NCBI GenBank assembly: GCA_900313265.1
Contig: OMRN01000161.1
Span: 1 to 9,665, forward strand
Length of the DNA: 9,665 nt
From: an uncultured Lachnospiraceae bacterium
Lineage (GTDB): Bacteria > Bacillota > Clostridia > Lachnospirales > Lachnospiraceae
Direction of reading: 5' to 3'
A model generated the notes under the pieces. That model was given only the letters and a program-made list of their open reading frames with translations, made no database searches and was not told the origin of the DNA. Of the stretch, positions 6,976 to 9,665 are shown piece after piece. The stretch's first letter is position 1; each line of letters starts with the position of its first letter. Position numbers and translations under genes: made by a program.

Positions 6976-7830
6976 ATGGGGAAAATCAGAATCGTATCGG
7001 ACAGTACCTGCGATTTGTCGGAAGAACTGATCAAAGAGTATGACATCGGCATTATTCCGCTTTGTATTATTTTAGATGATAAGAGTTATTTTGACGGGGA
7101 AGAGATAACGGCTTATCAGGTACTTGACTGGTCGGAGAAAAACAAAACGACTCCGAAGACCGCAGCAACCAGTATTGAGAAGGCGACGGAAGTATTAAAG
7201 AAATATCAGGAAGCCGGGGATGAAGTGATTTTTATCGGCATTTCGGAAGACATGAGTACAAACTGTAATGTCGTTCGTCTGGCGGCGGATGATTTGGACT
7301 ACGACAAGGTTCATGTCATCAACTCGATGAATTTATCCAGCGGAATCGGTCTTCAGGTTCTCCGGGCAGCAGATATGGCCGCAAAGGGGAAAAATGCGGA
7401 CGAAATCGTAGCGGCCATTTCCGAATCCAGGGTGGATGTAAGAGCTTCTTTTGTTGTCAATACGCTGACGTTTTTGGCAAGAGGCGGCCGGTGTTCCGCC
7501 GTTACGGCACTGCTTGCTTCCACGTTAAAAATCAAGCCCCGTATTGATGTTACGCTCGGAACAATGGGCGTCGGAAAGAAGTACCACGGAAACTTCGATA
7601 AATCCCTGCTGAAATATGTGCAGGAGATGGAAGAAAATTTATTAGCCGCGGATCCGACCAGGGTTTTTGTAACCCATTCCCGTATGGAAAACCGCGAACT
7701 GGTTGAATCGATTATCAGTTATTTAAAGGGACTCAATCACTTTAAGGAAGTTCTTGAAACCGACGCCGGCTGTGTCATTTCGAGTCACTGCGGCCCGAAC
7801 TGTCTTGGCGTGTTGTATTATCAGAAATAA
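6976..7830 (+). CDS. DegV family protein (FakB-like fatty acid binding protein)
   Basis: A 284-residue cytosolic protein of full family length. Diagnostic segments are I6-V-S-D-S-T-C-D-L near the N-terminus, P60-K-T-A-A-T-S in the ligand loop, L120-S-S-G-I-G-L, F159-V-V-N-T-L-T-F-L-A-R-G-G-R-C-S, K187-P-R, and the closing S269-S-H-C-G-P-N-C-L-G-V. DegV/FakB proteins bind a fatty acid, and in FakAB systems they present it to the kinase FakA for phosphorylation and phospholipid synthesis. Instead of the S-G-T-Y type loop of FakB1, this protein has M93-S-T-N-C-N, with extra cysteines in the R-C-S and H-C-G loops; I associate this variant with a common clostridial DegV subgroup. Whether it partners a FakA is unknown, and no kinase gene is visible. 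AGGAGG (6960-6965) precedes the ATG by 10 nt. The next gene follows after 47 bp with no terminator, so the two are probably cotranscribed. Confidence 0.93.
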   Translation: MGKIRIVSDSTCDLSEELIKEYDIGIIPLCIILDDKSYFDGEEITAYQVLDWSEKNKTTPKTAATSIEKATEVLKKYQEAGDEVIFIGISEDMSTNCNVVRLAADDLDYDKVHVINSMNLSSGIGLQVLRAADMAAKGKNADEIVAAISESRVDVRASFVVNTLTFLARGGRCSAVTALLASTLKIKPRIDVTLGTMGVGKKYHGNFDKSLLKYVQEMEENLLAADPTRVFVTHSRMENRELVESIISYLKGLNHFKEVLETDAGCVISSHCGPNCLGVLYYQK

Positions 7831-7877
7831 AACGGGATCTTCCGGTCGATACGGTTAATGAAGACAGAGTATCCTTT

Positions 7878-9488
7878 ATGGAACGGAAAAGAAAAATACT
7901 AAACCAAATTGTTGCCTTTGAAGAATTCAGGCAGATGATTACGGACGGTTTCCTGCCCGGGCAGTTAAGCCTTGAGGAAAGCGTCCGTTATTTTGATATA
8001 CTGAAAAACCGTTCTTTCGAAGAGAACTATTCGGGCGTGGAACCGGTCACCGGAAAACGGTACGAAGCGGATTTAAGCAGGGAAGATTTCCTGGAAATAT
8101 TTCCGGGGGATGTATCTTATGAGCTTATGAAAGATGCATTCATCCGTTACGGAATTCCGCTTACGAAAGATAATGTGAAAGAGGTTTCGGAGGCGGTCCG
8201 GCTGGCTTTGGAGATTGAGGAAATTCCGGACGGAATGTGCGAATTCATCATCCGGAACGGGGTATGTCCGAGCATTGAAAACATGCATAAACTGCGCTTC
8301 GAACGGGAACGGATTCTGCCATCCGAAAGCGCTATGGCAGAAGAGACGGATTATGAGTGTATCGCTGCAGCGGGCCTTGACAGAGATGATTTTACGGTAA
8401 GCATGGTTCGTTTTATGAGAGAAAAATCCCTCTTAATCACACCTTCGAATCTTCGTATGCTTTATCATTTATGGACGCTGAATGTACCGGTCGAAGAAGA
8501 GGAAGCATTGCGGATTGCCGTATCGAGCATGCGGCAGGGAATGCCGGCAAAAGACGGCCTGTTGGTTTTCCTGCCGGAGGCCGACAAAGGAACGGAAAGT
8601 ACAGAGAAAGAACCGGAAAACGGCCCCGGCGAAATGCGGCATGTCACATCATCCGGCGAGGAAGAACTTCGCCGTTTGGAAGCGCAGTACCGGCAGGAAT
8701 TTTTGCGTGAAAATTCCGAAGAGGAATACTTTGCCGGAATGTATGAAGAGTATAAAAAGATTATTGCCACGCATACGGCCGAGGCGGAAATATTGGAACG
8801 ACTCGGAATCGAGGTGACGCCGGATCATCTGTGGGCGCTTGGAAAGCTTTTATCCGGCATGCGTCCGGGTGAGAAAAATATCTGGGAGGAGTTATCGGGC
8901 GTTTTATCCGAAGAGGATTTTTCCCGGATTGTAAATGAGTATTCCTCCGGTTCTTTTATCGATCTTCCGGGAGGGATTTCGAAACGTTGCATGGAGTATT
9001 TAAGGCAGTGTCCGGCCATGAAGGAAATACAAAAACGCAGTGCGTCCCCTTGTGAAAATATTCCGGAAGACGGGGCGGAAGAAAAATGTCTTTCCCTTAT
9101 GGGTCTATGGAAGCAGCTGATTTTACTGGACAAGCTCGAAGAAAAGGGATATTTCGAAAAGCCGGTTCTGTGGGAGATGCGCCCGGTGAGTGTGTTTCTT
9201 CATGAAGACGAAAACAAAGAGATTACCGTAAAAATCATGCTTCCGGGGCTCGGTGCAATCCTGATAAAGGCATGCAGACCCTTAAGGGAAGAGATGTCAA
9301 AAAAGTATTTTGAAAAAGAAGATCCGGGGCAGAGGATTATCATTGCCGCGGGAGAAAACGAGATTATCGATATATTTTTACAGAGTGATCCGGGTAAAGA
9401 TTTATGTGATGCAAAGGAAAAAAATATTGTGTCTTTCGTCTCGCAAAGAATGAAAAACGATGATTTTTTAAGTCCTTTTGACAAATAA
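7878..9488 (+). CDS. Uncharacterised soluble protein with degenerate internal repeats (possibly DUF6240/FliK-like)
   Basis: A 536-residue acidic protein without signal peptide or membrane segments. I do not recognise it firmly. A degenerate helical unit recurs: Y91-G-I-P-L-T-K-D-N-V, L185-L-I-T-P-S-N-L and L309-G-I-E-V-T-P-D-H-L, each followed by an amphipathic helix; a weaker copy is C130-P-S-I-E-N-M. A polar linker (about 232-258, Glu/Thr/Pro/Gly-rich) and a charged helix (260-300) divide the protein. The C-terminus (about 428-490) looks beta-rich, with P436-V-S-V-F-L-H and I450-mid strand I-M-L-P-G-L-G-A-I-L-I-K. From memory, repeats of the type 'G-I-P-V-T-K-x-N-V' occur in Lachnospiraceae DUF6240 proteins near flagellar genes, and the C-terminus loosely recalls a hook-length control fold. 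This is a weak inference; no flagellar gene is visible here. The ATG at 7878 has only a weak AGAG (7866-7869) upstream. The frame is intact and followed by a terminator. Confidence 0.8.
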   Translation: MERKRKILNQIVAFEEFRQMITDGFLPGQLSLEESVRYFDILKNRSFEENYSGVEPVTGKRYEADLSREDFLEIFPGDVSYELMKDAFIRYGIPLTKDNVKEVSEAVRLALEIEEIPDGMCEFIIRNGVCPSIENMHKLRFERERILPSESAMAEETDYECIAAAGLDRDDFTVSMVRFMREKSLLITPSNLRMLYHLWTLNVPVEEEEALRIAVSSMRQGMPAKDGLLVFLPEADKGTESTEKEPENGPGEMRHVTSSGEEELRRLEAQYRQEFLRENSEEEYFAGMYEEYKKIIATHTAEAEILERLGIEVTPDHLWALGKLLSGMRPGEKNIWEELSGVLSEEDFSRIVNEYSSGSFIDLPGGISKRCMEYLRQCPAMKEIQKRSASPCENIPEDGAEEKCLSLMGLWKQLILLDKLEEKGYFEKPVLWEMRPVSVFLHEDENKEITVKIMLPGLGAILIKACRPLREEMSKKYFEKEDPGQRIIIAAGENEIIDIFLQSDPGKDLCDAKEKNIVSFVSQRMKNDDFLSPFDK

Positions 9489-9506
9489 AAAATGCAGTAA
9501 AAATAC

Positions 9507-9538
9507 GGCTTTGCAGGTGTTTTTGGCAAAGCTTTTTT
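9507..9538 (+). terminator. Rho-independent terminator after the repeat-protein gene
   Basis: GCTTTGC (9508-9514) pairs perfectly with GCAAAGC (9526-9532) across an 11-nt loop, extendable by a G-T pair, and is followed at once by six T (9533-9538). It lies 19 bp after the stop codon and closes the DegV/repeat-protein unit. Confidence 0.85.
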
Positions 9539-9550
9539 CTTTCTTTTGGT

Positions 9551-9572
9551 AAAAATCACAAAAATGATTTTT
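9551..9572. repeat. AT-rich perfect inverted repeat downstream of the terminator
   Basis: AAAAATCA (9551-9558) and TGATTTTT (9565-9572) form an 8-bp stem with a 6-nt loop (CAAAAA). It may act as a weak backup terminator or a protein-binding site upstream of the next promoter. Its low GC makes a stable RNA hairpin doubtful, and chance is plausible in such AT-rich DNA. Confidence 0.35.
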
Positions 9573-9590
9573 TGAAAAAAATTTTTAATT

Positions 9591-9665
9591 TTGCTCTTTA
9601 CAAATCATTATTACCTGTTTTATAATCCAAAATACACACCAAAAAATTATTTTTGCTTTTTACAA
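9591..9665 (+). repeat. Near-perfect 13-bp direct repeat, 62 bp apart, at the right edge
   Basis: TTGCTCTTTACAA (9591-9603) recurs as TTGCTTTTTACAA (9653-9665), with one mismatch. Each copy contains a TTTACA that can serve as a -35 element. The first belongs to the promoter at 9597-9626; the second touches the window edge, so a second promoter or a regulator-binding repeat cannot be resolved. Confidence 0.45.
9597..9626 (+). promoter_or_regulatory. Sigma-A promoter for a gene beyond the right edge
   Basis: TTTACA (9597-9602), an 18-bp spacer and a perfect TATAAT (9621-9626) form a strong promoter on the plus strand. Predicted +1 is near 9633. No start codon with a ribosome binding site follows inside the window, so the gene lies to the right, with a leader of at least about 30 nt. 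Confidence 0.7.

Noticed and set aside
7858..7902. ATG at 7858 as a short leader peptide or upstream start of the repeat protein
   Set aside because: It is out of frame with the 7878 gene, encodes only 14 codons with no attenuator structure, and has no ribosome binding site.

Overview
The window looks like a chromosomal segment from a low-to-moderate GC Gram-positive anaerobe, most likely a clostridium of the Lachnospiraceae type. This placement is an inference. It rests on strong AGGAGG-like ribosome binding sites, sigma-A type promoters, the clostridial subtype of the DegV protein, and a Gram-positive style RND pump with no adjacent adaptor or outer-membrane channel. I see no rRNA or tRNA gene, CRISPR array, transposase or phage gene.

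Layout, left to right. (1) Positions 1-456 (+) are the 3' end of a PEP-utilizing enzyme (PEP synthase / rifampicin phosphotransferase class) carrying the swivelling phosphohistidine domain. (2) It converges, with a 9-bp gap and a shared hairpin, on a 573-aa polytopic membrane protein (466-2187, -) that resembles a GT-C glycosyltransferase. (3) A 176-bp divergent intergenic region (2188-2363) holds an extended -10 promoter for the membrane protein, whose predicted start falls on the A of its ATG (leaderless). It also holds a promoter for the rightward operon, overlapped at +1 by a palindrome typical of a TetR operator. (4) Positions 2364-6233 (+) encode a 1289-aa RND-family efflux permease with a ~265-residue helical/coiled-coil insertion in its first extracellular domain. 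(5) Positions 6247-6882 (+) encode a TetR/AcrR repressor, which probably binds that operator and controls the pump and itself. (6) Positions 6976-7830 (+) encode a DegV/FakB-like fatty-acid binding protein. (7) Positions 7878-9488 (+) encode a 536-aa soluble protein with degenerate internal repeats, not firmly recognised (possibly DUF6240/FliK-like). A good intrinsic terminator follows. (8) The last ~125 bp are very AT-rich and contain a convincing promoter for a gene beyond the right edge, plus a 13-bp near-perfect direct repeat.

The most notable unit is the pump and TetR operon: a self-contained, probably autoregulated RND exporter in a monoderm, with a large coiled-coil insert where diderm pumps would use a separate adaptor. 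The DegV and repeat-protein genes appear to form a second short transcription unit. Nothing here ties them functionally to the pump, although DegV's lipid ligand and an RND exporter of amphipathic compounds could both concern the membrane.
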